Of a stretch of DNA of 64,000 nucleotides, positions 33,794 through 42,004 are shown piece after piece; positions within the stretch are counted from its first letter, which is position 1, and each line of letters opens with the position of its first letter. The stretch is taken from assembly GCA_036960375.1 (NCBI GenBank), contig JBALVY010000003.1, positions 124,001-188,000 on the forward strand, given 5' to 3'. Both the position numbers and the translations under genes were made by a program. Source of the DNA: CAWVSB01 sp036960375. GTDB lineage: Bacteria > Pseudomonadota > Gammaproteobacteria > Pseudomonadales > CAWVSB01. The notes beneath the pieces are model-generated. The model worked only from the letters and a program-made list of their open reading frames with translations. It did not search any database and was not told the DNA's origin.

Positions 33794-36248
33794 TCCCCTA
33801 CCCTTGGTGCTGCTAGAGCAGGCTGTTAACGGTCATCCGCCAACAGAAGAGCAATCACATTTGCTGGCTGGCGTGAATGATTTACCGGCTTTAATGCAGG
33901 CCGCCAGTACATTGCGCGACCAGGGCTTTGGTCCACTGGTCACTTATTCCAGAAAAGTCTTTATACCCCTGACGCACCTCTGTCGAGATGTATGTCATTA
34001 CTGCACTTTTGCTAAAACTCCCAGCCGCATAGAGCAACCCTTTATGTCGGTAGACGAGGTGCTGGCACTGGTTCGCGAAGGTGCGGTCATGGGTTGTAAA
34101 GAAGCATTGTTTACCTTGGGCGAAAAGCCTGAACTGCGCTATAAAGCGGCGCGCGAAGCACTGGCTGAAATGGGTTTTTCTTCTACTCTGGAATACGTCG
34201 CTCACGTCGCTGAAGCCGTATTTGAGGAAACGGGTATGTTTCCCCATATTAACGCCGGCTGCATGGACGACGAAGAAATTATGCTATTGCGCAAAGTCTC
34301 CGCGTCTATGGGTATTATGCTGGAATCTTGCAGTGAGCGATTGTGCCAGAAGGGCATGCCGCACTACGGTTCACCGGATAAGGACCCCGCTGTCCGTATT
34401 GCGACTTTGGAGCGCGCCGGCCAGCACAAAGTACCGTTTACCTCGGGTATCTTAATTGGTATTGGTGAGACGCGCTTGGAACGTATTGAGTCGCTGCTGG
34501 CGCTGCGCGACGTGCACCGTCGCTACGGTCACATTCAAGAAATTATCATTCAAAATTTCCGTGCCAAGCCAGATACTAAAATGGCTCAGGCGCCCGAGCC
34601 GGATCTTGAAGAACTGTTGTGGACCATTGCCGTAGCAAGAATTTTGTTTGGCGCACAAATGAGTATTCAGGCACCACCCAATCTTAGCCCCGGTGTATTA
34701 GAGCAATTGGTTGCAGCGGGTATAAATGACTGGGGTGGTGTGTCGCCACTTACGCCAGACCATGTTAACCCCGAGGCTCCATGGCCCCACGTAGATACTT
34801 TGGCCCGCGAGACCCGCGTTGCCGGTAAGTTGTTGCAGGAGCGTCTGACGATCTACCCTGCCTATGCGCAGGATGGTGAAACCTGGCTCGATTCTCGTCT
34901 GCGTACTGCTGTGCTGCGAAGTATTGATGGGCAGGGCTATCCTCGAACTGATGATTGGCTGGCCGGTGAGGCCAGCACGGAACCTGCTGAAGAAATCGCT
35001 TTGATATACGGGGAAAAATATCCAGGGGTGAGCAACGATGTACGCGTTATTGTCGCCAAAGCCGAGCAGGGTTTGCGTCTACAAGAAGATGAAATAAGTC
35101 GATTGTTTCAGACCCGGGGTGGAGACTTCGCTTATGTCTGCCAGGCAGCCGATAGCCTGCGCCAGAAAGTGAGCGGCGATACCGTACGTTATGTTGTTAA
35201 TCGCAATATCAACTACACCAATGTCTGTTATTTTCGTTGCACTTTTTGCGCTTTTTCGAAAGGAAAAGCCTCGGAGAATTTGCGCGGGAAGTCTTATGAT
35301 CTTTCGGCAGATGAAATCGGCAGACGGGTCAAGGAAGCCTGGGATCGAGGCGCAACAGAAGTCTGCATGCAAGGCGGGATTCATCCCGACTATACTGGCG
35401 AGTCGTATTTGGATATTTGTCGAATCGTAAAGTCTGCCGTTCCCGATATGCATATACATGCTTTTTCACCGCTGGAAGTGTGGCAGGGCGCACAAACCTT
35501 GGGTGTGACATTGTCTGCTTTTTTACAGCAACTTAAAGAGGTCGGTTTATCCACTTTGCCAGGCACTGCGGCTGAAATACTGGATGACGAAATTCGTGCG
35601 GTGATCTGCCACGACAAACTCAATACAGCTCAGTGGTTGGAAGTTATTGAAACATCGCATCAACAAGGTTTTAGAACCACCGCTACTATAATGTATGGCC
35701 ACGTTGAGGGCTATCAGCACTGGGCCAGGCATTTGTTAGCGATTCGAGATCTGCAGGAAAGAACTGGCGGCTTTACCGAATTTGTCCCCTTGCCTTTTGT
35801 CGCATCCGAGGCGCCCATGTTTTCTCGGGGTCAATCGAGAAGAGGGCCAACGTTCCGTGAGTCGGTATTGATGCATGCGGTTTCACGTCTGGTGTTTAAC
35901 GGCCAAATTGATAATATCCAGACGTCATGGGTGAAAATGGGGCATGAGGGCGTAAAAGCCTGCCTTAATTCTGGTGCCAACGATATGGGCGGCACCTTGA
36001 TGAACGAGTCGATCACCCGAGCTGCCGGCGCAGTACATGGCCAGGAAATGCCGCCACAGGTGATGGACGAGTTAATTGAAAGTATCGGCCGCAAACCTGT
36101 ACAGAGAACAACGCTGTATGGTGAAGTGCCGCAGGAGAGACAAGACGTGTCTTACGCGGCAGGAGCCTTGACCGAGATTGAGAACACTGCCGTACAAAAA
36201 CGTAAAAAAGGCAAAGTCGAACTGATTCGTTTACAAGAAACGGCCTAG
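33786..36248 (+). CDS. fbiC: 7,8-didemethyl-8-hydroxy-5-deazariboflavin (Fo) synthase, CofG-CofH fusion
   Basis: Two radical-SAM enzymes in one chain make the deazaflavin chromophore Fo from tyrosine and a flavin precursor. About 820 residues. The N-terminal CofG-like half has the cluster motif CRDVCHYC at Cys66/70/73; the C-terminal CofH-like half has CYFRCTFC at Cys481/485/488. Both halves keep GVSPLTPDHVNPEAPWP-like and MYGHVEGYQHW segments. GTG at 33786 was chosen because TAAAGGA lies 8 bases ahead; the ATG at 33777 sits directly on that site. It overlaps cofC by 8 bp and ends convergently, 4 bp into the VOC gene. Confidence 0.95.
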   Translation: MDSPLPLVLLEQAVNGHPPTEEQSHLLAGVNDLPALMQAASTLRDQGFGPLVTYSRKVFIPLTHLCRDVCHYCTFAKTPSRIEQPFMSVDEVLALVREGAVMGCKEALFTLGEKPELRYKAAREALAEMGFSSTLEYVAHVAEAVFEETGMFPHINAGCMDDEEIMLLRKVSASMGIMLESCSERLCQKGMPHYGSPDKDPAVRIATLERAGQHKVPFTSGILIGIGETRLERIESLLALRDVHRRYGHIQEIIIQNFRAKPDTKMAQAPEPDLEELLWTIAVARILFGAQMSIQAPPNLSPGVLEQLVAAGINDWGGVSPLTPDHVNPEAPWPHVDTLARETRVAGKLLQERLTIYPAYAQDGETWLDSRLRTAVLRSIDGQGYPRTDDWLAGEASTEPAEEIALIYGEKYPGVSNDVRVIVAKAEQGLRLQEDEISRLFQTRGGDFAYVCQAADSLRQKVSGDTVRYVVNRNINYTNVCYFRCTFCAFSKGKASENLRGKSYDLSADEIGRRVKEAWDRGATEVCMQGGIHPDYTGESYLDICRIVKSAVPDMHIHAFSPLEVWQGAQTLGVTLSAFLQQLKEVGLSTLPGTAAEILDDEIRAVICHDKLNTAQWLEVIETSHQQGFRTTATIMYGHVEGYQHWARHLLAIRDLQERTGGFTEFVPLPFVASEAPMFSRGQSRRGPTFRESVLMHAVSRLVFNGQIDNIQTSWVKMGHEGVKACLNSGANDMGGTLMNESITRAAGAVHGQEMPPQVMDELIESIGRKPVQRTTLYGEVPQERQDVSYAAGALTEIENTAVQKRKKGKVELIRLQETA

Positions 36249-36847
36249 CTTTTTGCAAATCGCTTTTGCATGCTACCTATGCCTGAAATAATTTTCTCTC
36301 CCGGCGTGGCCTGCAGTCCAAATAAGCGATATTCGCAAAGCTCGAGATAAAAGCCTAACTCCGCGCGCGTCTCAAAATATTTATAACGGGTAGTATAAAG
36401 ACCGCCTATTCCGATGTGTCCTGAGACAACCGTAGGATAACCCGCCTGATTCAAGCGCTTTTCCATTCCTGCTATATCATTCTGAAAAACACACACATGA
36501 TGCAGCGCGATCGTGCCATCGTCAGGAATTTTATCGCTATACATGGTGGTGTTAACGCCAGGGCCAAGCAATTCAATTTGCTGGTGGTTGGAGTAACCGA
36601 GGGCGAAATCTGTTGTCACATCTTTGGCTATTCCGTGCTCGCTCCAATTAGGCGCTTGTCTAACGTCGTGCACAAAGGGTCTTGCGCCCAAAGATTCCAG
36701 TAGCGCAATATTGGCCAATACGTCTTGGCATACCATGCCGTACTGACCAGCAGGGCCCAGACCGTATTCAGCGAGAAACTCCGGATCGATCAATGTCGAC
36801 AAGTCGTCGCAGCCCATTGCCTCAAGTACTTTATCGTGCTGTTGCAT
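36245..36847 (-). CDS. VOC-family protein
   Basis: 200 residues from the ATG at 36847. After about 40 leading residues, GQYGMVCQDVLANIALLESLGARPFV begins the first VOC module. LHHVCVFQNDIAGMEKRLNQAGYPTVVSG begins the second, and TRAELGFYLELCEY provides the typical terminal Glu. It belongs to the glyoxalase_4-like group, with unknown reaction. It overlaps the 3' end of fbiC by 4 bp on the opposite strand and follows a truncated hemoglobin gene after 34 bp, probably as an operon. Confidence 0.78.
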   Translation of the reverse strand: MQQHDKVLEAMGCDDLSTLIDPEFLAEYGLGPAGQYGMVCQDVLANIALLESLGARPFVHDVRQAPNWSEHGIAKDVTTDFALGYSNHQQIELLGPGVNTTMYSDKIPDDGTIALHHVCVFQNDIAGMEKRLNQAGYPTVVSGHIGIGGLYTTRYKYFETRAELGFYLELCEYRLFGLQATPGEKIISGIGSMQKRFAKS

Positions 36848-36881
36848 GTTTGGTTCTCTATGTGCTGAATTTGAATTATGT

Positions 36882-37307
36882 TTATCCAATCGCAATTAAA
36901 TTGTCATCGTCTTCTTTGCGATCTTCCAATGAGGTGTCCATATTCTGAATGGCACTGGCAATACGATACATCGGTGTCTTAAGCATGTCCTTCAGCTCAT
37001 CGGAGGCGTCTATCTTCTCCAGTGCCGCATCCATGCAAAGTAGCCACTGATCTCTTTCTCTGGGCCCAATGGCATAAGGGGCATGTGGTTCGGTCATGCA
37101 GACGGTGCCATACTTTTCTGAATAGATCGGCGGACCTCCCATCCAGCCAGTGAGGTATTCAGCCAGTTTGAGCTTCATTGGTGACAGGTCTTCTGCATGC
37201 ATACGGCGCACACCGGCCGCTGAGTGTGCCTCTTCCATCGTGTCATAGAATGCGTTGGCTAATTCCTTAATACCGTCTTCGCCCAGTATTTGGTAGGGAG
37301 TTTTCAT
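36882..37307 (-). CDS. Group II truncated hemoglobin
   Basis: 141-residue heme protein. YQILGEDGIKELANAFYDTM is the A/B-helix start. LTGWMGGPPIYSEKYG and EPHAPYAI (proximal His) lead to RERDQWLLCMDAAL, with the conserved Trp of group II. These proteins bind O2 and NO or act in electron transfer and peroxide defence. The acidic tail LEDRKEDDDNL is extra. It is divergent from ung and upstream of a VOC gene on the same strand. Confidence 0.88.
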   Translation of the reverse strand: MKTPYQILGEDGIKELANAFYDTMEEAHSAAGVRRMHAEDLSPMKLKLAEYLTGWMGGPPIYSEKYGTVCMTEPHAPYAIGPRERDQWLLCMDAALEKIDASDELKDMLKTPMYRIASAIQNMDTSLEDRKEDDDNLIAIG

Positions 37308-37432
37308 TTCAGGCTCTCGCTGTCTTCTGTTGCTTGTTACAATGGGCGTTAGTTTACCTTTGTCTGCGCTCAGGGTCAGTAGCAGTCACCATCTTACTGA
37401 TTTATATCAGGTTACGGTTAGGACAGGATCAT

Positions 37433-38146
37433 ATGATATCGGGTGTGGATCAGGAAATTACGCTGGAAGCCAGTTGGTTGGCGTATTTGGCAGGTGAATT
37501 CACCAAGCCTTATATGCAGGATTTGAAAGATTTTCTGTTTCTTGAAAAAGCCGCAGGAAAGGCTATTTATCCCGCACGTTCGGAATACTTCAGTGCTTTT
37601 TCTCTCACGCCTGTGGGTAAGGTAAAAGTGGTCATTCTGGGTCAGGACCCGTATCACGGCCCAGGACAGGCCCATGGGCTGTGCTTTTCTGTGCGCCAGG
37701 GCGTTAAAACGCCCCCTTCTCTGGTGAATATCTATAAAGAAATTCATGCTGAATTTGGTTCTCCAATATCCTCTCATGGTGATTTAAGCTCTTGGGCTGA
37801 TCAGGGTGTACTTTTACTTAACAGTGTTCTGACTGTTGAGCGCGCCAATGCCGCTTCTCACCAGAAACGGGGTTGGGAGCAATTCACTGATCGGGTCATT
37901 GAAGTGGTCAATGATGAGTGTGACGGCGTAGTATTTATGCTCTGGGGTGCTTATGCCCAGAAGAAAGGTGCAATCATTGATAGAGAGCGTCATTTGGTGC
38001 TCAGCGCGCCGCATCCTTCTCCTCTCAGTGCGCATCGCGGTTTTCTGGGCTGCGGGCATTTTACCTTGGCTAATGACTATCTGGAGTCCCATGGGCGGAG
38101 CGCAATTGACTGGTCTGTGCCAGAGGAGTTTTCGCTTCTGGGCTAG
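37433..38146 (+). CDS. ung: Uracil-DNA glycosylase, family 1
   Basis: Removes uracil from DNA. 237 residues from the ATG at 37433, which follows GGACAGGATC. VVILGQDPYHGPGQAHGLCFSV (67-88) is the water-activating loop with Asp72. LLLNSVLTVERANAASH is the uracil-binding region, and HPSPLSAHRGFLG is the DNA-intercalation loop. The gene is convergent with ygfZ across a 630-bp gap filled by two long palindromes. Confidence 0.96.
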   Translation: MISGVDQEITLEASWLAYLAGEFTKPYMQDLKDFLFLEKAAGKAIYPARSEYFSAFSLTPVGKVKVVILGQDPYHGPGQAHGLCFSVRQGVKTPPSLVNIYKEIHAEFGSPISSHGDLSSWADQGVLLLNSVLTVERANAASHQKRGWEQFTDRVIEVVNDECDGVVFMLWGAYAQKKGAIIDRERHLVLSAPHPSPLSAHRGFLGCGHFTLANDYLESHGRSAIDWSVPEEFSLLG

Positions 38147-38167
38147 AGGGTTAGAGGCTATTACTCC

Positions 38168-38334
38168 GGTCAGGCTGCGCAGAGGTTTTGCGGCACGATC
38201 GCAAGCTTTTGGGCCACTGGGGCTGCTAAAGAACTCGCGCAAGCGCTCAGACATACTTTAGCAAGATCTGCCCCATTGCCCCAAAAGCTTAAACGCGATC
38301 TGATTGTTCCGCAAAACCTCTGCGCAGCCTGACC
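38168..38334. repeat. Long nested palindrome A2 (family A, reverse orientation, 167 bp)
   Basis: Perfect 26-bp outer arms (38168-38193 and 38309-38334). Inner arms around AAGCTTTTGGG pair with CCCAAAAGCTT. The core hairpin 38225-38262 is closed by GCTAAAG/CTTTAGC. The conserved bulge GCGATCTGATTGTTCC (38295-38310) is on the right. It lies 21 bp beyond ung. The core read on the minus strand gives TATGTCTGAGCGC and GCGCGAGTT. It could serve as a terminator between the convergent ung and ygfZ. Confidence 0.9.
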
Positions 38335-38449
38335 TAACTTATGTGCGAACTTTATGTATCGTAAAAACTAGTTAAACCTGGGCGTGATTTTTGAGCATAC
38401 GCTGGGGGAATTTAGCTTGTTACTGGGGCTCGAGATTTGTACTGACTAA

Positions 38450-38476
38450 ATTGCCAGAATTGCCAGAATTGCCAGA
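38450..38476 (+). repeat. Three tandem copies of a 9-bp unit
   Basis: ATTGCCAGA repeated three times without change between palindromes A2 and A3. Short tandem repeat of unknown meaning, possibly slippage-prone. The rest of 38335-38540 shows no gene. Confidence 0.8.
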
Positions 38477-38540
38477 AAGCAGTTTCTAGTTTTTACCCTA
38501 AAAATGCCTCATTCGTCCCGTCACTTTGAATAGTCAGGGC

Positions 38541-38700
38541 GATACCGGCACCTCTATTTCGAATCAATCAGGCCATGCTCAACGGAGTCAGTACTGCCGA
38601 TGTCTTTAAGCTAAAGTATGTTTGAGCGCTTGCGCGAGTTCTTTAGCGATCGGCAGTACTGGCGCAGTTATGGTCGATTCGAAATAGAGGTTCCGGTATC
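38541..38700. repeat. Long nested palindrome A3 (family A, forward orientation, 160 bp)
   Basis: Outer arms 38541-38565 and 38676-38700, 25 bp with one mismatch. Inner arms CAGTACTGCCGAT (38589-38601) and ATCGGCAGTACTG (38649-38661) are perfect. The core hairpin 38610-38647 is identical over 38 nt to that of A5. The bulge segment AATCAATCAGGCC is on the left. It faces away from A2 and lies 74 bp from the ygfZ stop. Confidence 0.9.
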
Positions 38701-38774
38701 AACCGAGTTCAGCGCTACCAATGTCAGCTCTTAACGAGTTAATTTATAAGATAAAGTAAGCGCTCACTACAGCT

Positions 38775-39785
38775 CTAGTCCTTTATAATTAAGGGTTTAA
38801 GAGATAGTGAGTGTCGACGCTCAAGGCCAGAAAACACTCCGTTGGTCACTGATTTGTCTGCCAAAACCGCCAGACCCTCAGTGGTATTCGCGTTAATCGA
38901 GACCGCACTAACAACCTCGCCAATAGACTGCTCAGAATCACTGCCATAGAGAGGAGAGGCAGGGGAGAGCGATGAGGCAGAAGAGGTGAAATGGTAGAGA
39001 TGACGCTTCATTTTGCCGAGAAATTTCATGCGTGCCACGATTTCCTGACCGGTATAGCAACCCTTGGTGAAACTGACACCCTCCCACTGCTCAAGATTGA
39101 TCATCTGCGGGATAAATAGACCCGAAGTAGCGGCAACTACATTAGCCAAGCCAGCGCGAATATCCTCCAGTAACCAGGCAGAAGTATCGGCAGCGACAAG
39201 AGATTTAACCGCTTGTTGCCAAAACTCCAGCGCTTGTTCGCTGGGAAGCCAAACCTGAAAGCGCGGCACATCGCCTGCACAGGCAATGACTATTTTTTCG
39301 TCGCGAATAAGCTGCTGATTGGGGCCTGTCGGAGCTGAGCCAAAAATACCTGCAATGAAGGCGGCAGCTTTAGGGCCAGATAATCCCAGTGCCACATAGT
39401 CACTGTCTGTCAATTTTGCCTTAGAGAATACAATGTATTTTGCCAGGCCGCCCTTCAGGCTCGCCAGGTTATCTTGTACGGTGCTGAACAGATAATCCTG
39501 CTCACCACACTGAGCTAGATGGAAGCTCGTTAACATACGACCCTTCGGGTTGCAGTGAGCTCCGGGGCGGCTTTGTATTAGATTAATCTCATCGACATCA
39601 CAGGTAAGCTGTCCTTGCATAAATTTGGCCGAATCAAGGCCCGAGATAGCGAGAAAGCTGAGATGGGATAGCGGCGTAATGAAGTCCGTCGGTAGTTGGG
39701 AGACCGATGCCTGATTATCAGGAAATATCGCTAGATTGTGTTGATCGAGGCTCGCGCCTATGTCATCGATTAGTTTATGCATCAT
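38775..39785 (-). CDS. ygfZ: tRNA-modifying/folate-binding protein YgfZ
   Basis: Folate-dependent factor for iron-sulfur enzyme repair, related to the glycine-cleavage T protein. 336 residues from the ATG at 39785; a TTG at 39806 would add seven residues. The key motif FTKGCYTGQEIVARMKFLGKMKR with the conserved Cys is present, as is LSFLAISGLDSAKFMQGQLTCDV near the N-terminus. It is next to sdhE and nadB as in Pseudomonas. It is convergent with ung. Confidence 0.93.
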   Translation of the reverse strand: MMHKLIDDIGASLDQHNLAIFPDNQASVSQLPTDFITPLSHLSFLAISGLDSAKFMQGQLTCDVDEINLIQSRPGAHCNPKGRMLTSFHLAQCGEQDYLFSTVQDNLASLKGGLAKYIVFSKAKLTDSDYVALGLSGPKAAAFIAGIFGSAPTGPNQQLIRDEKIVIACAGDVPRFQVWLPSEQALEFWQQAVKSLVAADTSAWLLEDIRAGLANVVAATSGLFIPQMINLEQWEGVSFTKGCYTGQEIVARMKFLGKMKRHLYHFTSSASSLSPASPLYGSDSEQSIGEVVSAVSINANTTEGLAVLADKSVTNGVFSGLERRHSLSLKPLIIKD

Positions 39786-39896
39786 ACTCTTAGGCTGTTT
39801 TGGCAAGGCGTATCTTAGGCGTAAAACCTGGCGCTGTCATGCATTGCTGAGATCACTGTATAATGCCGGATTTTTAACGCAAGGGTAAATTTATTC

Positions 39897-40160
39897 ATGC
39901 TGTCAGATCTGGAATTCAAGAGAATTTATTGGCATAGCCGCCGCGGTATGCTTGAACTGGATTTAGTCTTGGTGCCCTTTGTTGAAAATCACCTGCGAGA
40001 TCAGGCCGCCGATGATCAGGCTCTTTTTGTAGCCCTGTTGGAAGAAGAAGATACCGACCTGTTTCACTGGTTTTTACGTTCCAGTCGACCTGAAGACACT
40101 GGTTTAAGACATATCGTGGAGCTGATATTAAAGCTCAATACTGAGGCGGGCTTAAAATAG
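39897..40160 (+). CDS. sdhE: Succinate dehydrogenase assembly factor SdhE (FAD assembly)
   Basis: 87-residue chaperone that helps covalent flavinylation of succinate dehydrogenase and fumarate reductase. KRIYWHSRRGMLELDLVLVPF contains the essential RGxxE motif, and LLEEEDTDLFHWFL is the second conserved helix. It is divergent from ygfZ and overlaps the nadB 3' end by 26 bp on the opposite strand, a conserved neighbourhood in Pseudomonas-like genomes. Confidence 0.93.
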   Translation: MLSDLEFKRIYWHSRRGMLELDLVLVPFVENHLRDQAADDQALFVALLEEEDTDLFHWFLRSSRPEDTGLRHIVELILKLNTEAGLK

Positions 40161-41730
40161 TATCCACGCCCAGTGGTAGAGTATTGGGGTAGTCGAGGGT
40201 GAAGTGCAGTCCTCGGCTTTCCTTGCGCTGTAGAGCAGATCGGATAATCAAGTCGGCAACCACAGCCAGATTACGCAATTCAATCAGGTCGTTACTGACC
40301 TTGTAGTTACTGTAGTACTCAGCTATTTCTCGCTGTAATAAATCCACACGGTGTTTAGCTCTTTCCAGTCTTTTGTTAGTTCGCACGATACCGACATAAT
40401 CCCACATAAAGCGCCTTAATTCGTCCCAATTGTGGGAGATCACGACATCTTCATCGGAATCGGTTACCTGAGATTCGTCCCATTTGGCGGTAGGAGAGGG
40501 TACTGGAGTGTCATCTAATCTGCTTAATATGTCTTGGGCTGCCGCGCGTCCATACACTAGGCATTCCAACAGAGAGTTCGATGCCATACGGTTGGCGCCA
40601 TGAAGACCGGTAAAAGAGGTTTCACCAATAGCATAAAGTTGGTCTATATCGGTGCGACCAGTCTCATTCACCACGACTCCGCCACAGGTGTAGTGGGCCG
40701 CAGGTACTACGGGAATAGGCTCTTTTGTGATATCGATGCCCAGTTTTTTACAGCGTCTTGTCGCAGTGGGGAAGTGGCTCTCGATAAATTCAGCCGGTTT
40801 GTGGCTGATATCCAGATAAACACAGTCGTTACCTAGCCGTTTCATTTCATGGTCTATGGCGCGTGCGACAATATCTCTGGGTGCCAGCTCACCGCGTTTG
40901 TCAAAACGGTGCATAAATCGCTCACCATTGGCCAACAGCAAGTGGCCGCCTTCGCCGCGAATGGCCTCGGTGACCAAAAAGGACTTGGCTTGTGGGTGGT
41001 AAAGGCAGGTTGGATGGAACTGATTGAACTCCATATTACCTACCCGACAGCCGGCGCGCCACGCCATAGCGATACCATCGCCACTATTGCCGTCAGGGTT
41101 GCTGGTATACAAATAGACTTTACTGGCGCCTCCCGTTGCCAGGGCGGTAAAGCGGGCTTGAAACAGCTCAACTTTGCCGTTGCTACGGTTAAGTACATAG
41201 GCGCCGCTGCAGCGCCGAGGACGACTGTGTTTGTCTATGACCAGATCTACTGCGACCCGGTTTTCGAATATGGTAATGTTGGGGTGTCTGGCCGCGACAT
41301 CATTCAGGGTTGTGGATACGGCTTTTCCGGTGGCATCGGCAGCATGGATAACGCGGCGATGACTATGACCCCCTTCCTGAGTCAGGTGATAATCCATACC
41401 CGTATTTGGGTCAGGTTCTCTTGTAAAATCAACACCTTGCTCAATAAGCCATTCAATGGAGTTGCGGCTGTTTTCTACCGTAAAACGTACGCTGTCTTTG
41501 TTGCAAAGGCCGGCGCCGGCGTCCAGAGTGTCTGCCACGTGGTTTTCAATTGAGTCAGTGTCATCTAATACAGCGGCAATTCCGCCCTGAGCATAATATG
41601 TTGAGCTCTCGTGGGCATCTGCTTTACTGAGAACGGCCACTTTGCAGTGGTCGGCCAAGTGTAGCGCCAGAGTTAAACCGGCGCCGCCGCTGCCAATAAT
41701 TAACACATCATGGACATTTTGTTCGTTCAT
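40135..41730 (-). CDS. nadB: L-aspartate oxidase
   Basis: FAD enzyme that converts L-aspartate to iminoaspartate, first step of NAD synthesis. 531 residues from the ATG at 41730. DVLIIGSGGAGLTLALHLAD is the FAD motif. SSTYYAQGGIAAVLDDTDS, HRRVIHAADATGKA, EFNQFHPTCLYHP and PAAHYTCGGVVVN are family hallmarks. It is divergent from rpoE. The 3' end overlaps sdhE. Confidence 0.97.
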   Translation of the reverse strand: MNEQNVHDVLIIGSGGAGLTLALHLADHCKVAVLSKADAHESSTYYAQGGIAAVLDDTDSIENHVADTLDAGAGLCNKDSVRFTVENSRNSIEWLIEQGVDFTREPDPNTGMDYHLTQEGGHSHRRVIHAADATGKAVSTTLNDVAARHPNITIFENRVAVDLVIDKHSRPRRCSGAYVLNRSNGKVELFQARFTALATGGASKVYLYTSNPDGNSGDGIAMAWRAGCRVGNMEFNQFHPTCLYHPQAKSFLVTEAIRGEGGHLLLANGERFMHRFDKRGELAPRDIVARAIDHEMKRLGNDCVYLDISHKPAEFIESHFPTATRRCKKLGIDITKEPIPVVPAAHYTCGGVVVNETGRTDIDQLYAIGETSFTGLHGANRMASNSLLECLVYGRAAAQDILSRLDDTPVPSPTAKWDESQVTDSDEDVVISHNWDELRRFMWDYVGIVRTNKRLERAKHRVDLLQREIAEYYSNYKVSNDLIELRNLAVVADLIIRSALQRKESRGLHFTLDYPNTLPLGVDTILSPPQY

Positions 41731-41901
41731 GGGTGTCTGTATGATCCATGGCAAATAATGGCGCAAGTGTACTGCATTGTTTCTTTATCGACTATAGCGT
41801 CTAAACGGCCGAATTTGGTTATAATCAGCTCCAGCATGTTGGGGTTGGTCTGTATTGATGACTTGTTGTATGAAATTGCTCGAAAAATTTGGGCGTTTTA
41901 A

Positions 41902-41930
41902 GAACTAAATTGAATAACATGGGTCTCAGA
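41902..41930 (+). promoter_or_regulatory. Sigma-E/AlgU-type promoter upstream of rpoE
   Basis: GAACTA, a 16-bp spacer, then TCTCAGA. This is close to the known GAACTT-N16/17-TCTRA pattern. It would start transcription about 70 bp before the proposed rpoE start and indicates autoregulation, as known for algU and rpoE. Confidence 0.6.
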
Positions 41931-42004
41931 TACACGACGGACAACCCGATAGGCTTGTCTATATATCTGGATACCCGCGCATTAGGCATTGAGGGAGTTA
42001 CAAG

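Noticed and set aside
38168..38334. Integron attC sites
   Set aside because: attC sites conserve the ends and vary in the middle; here the middle is conserved and the ends vary. There is no cassette array and no integrase in the window.
40849..41553. 234-residue open frame opposite nadB
   Set aside because: It lies entirely inside nadB on the other strand, has no family resemblance and mirrors nadB codon structure.
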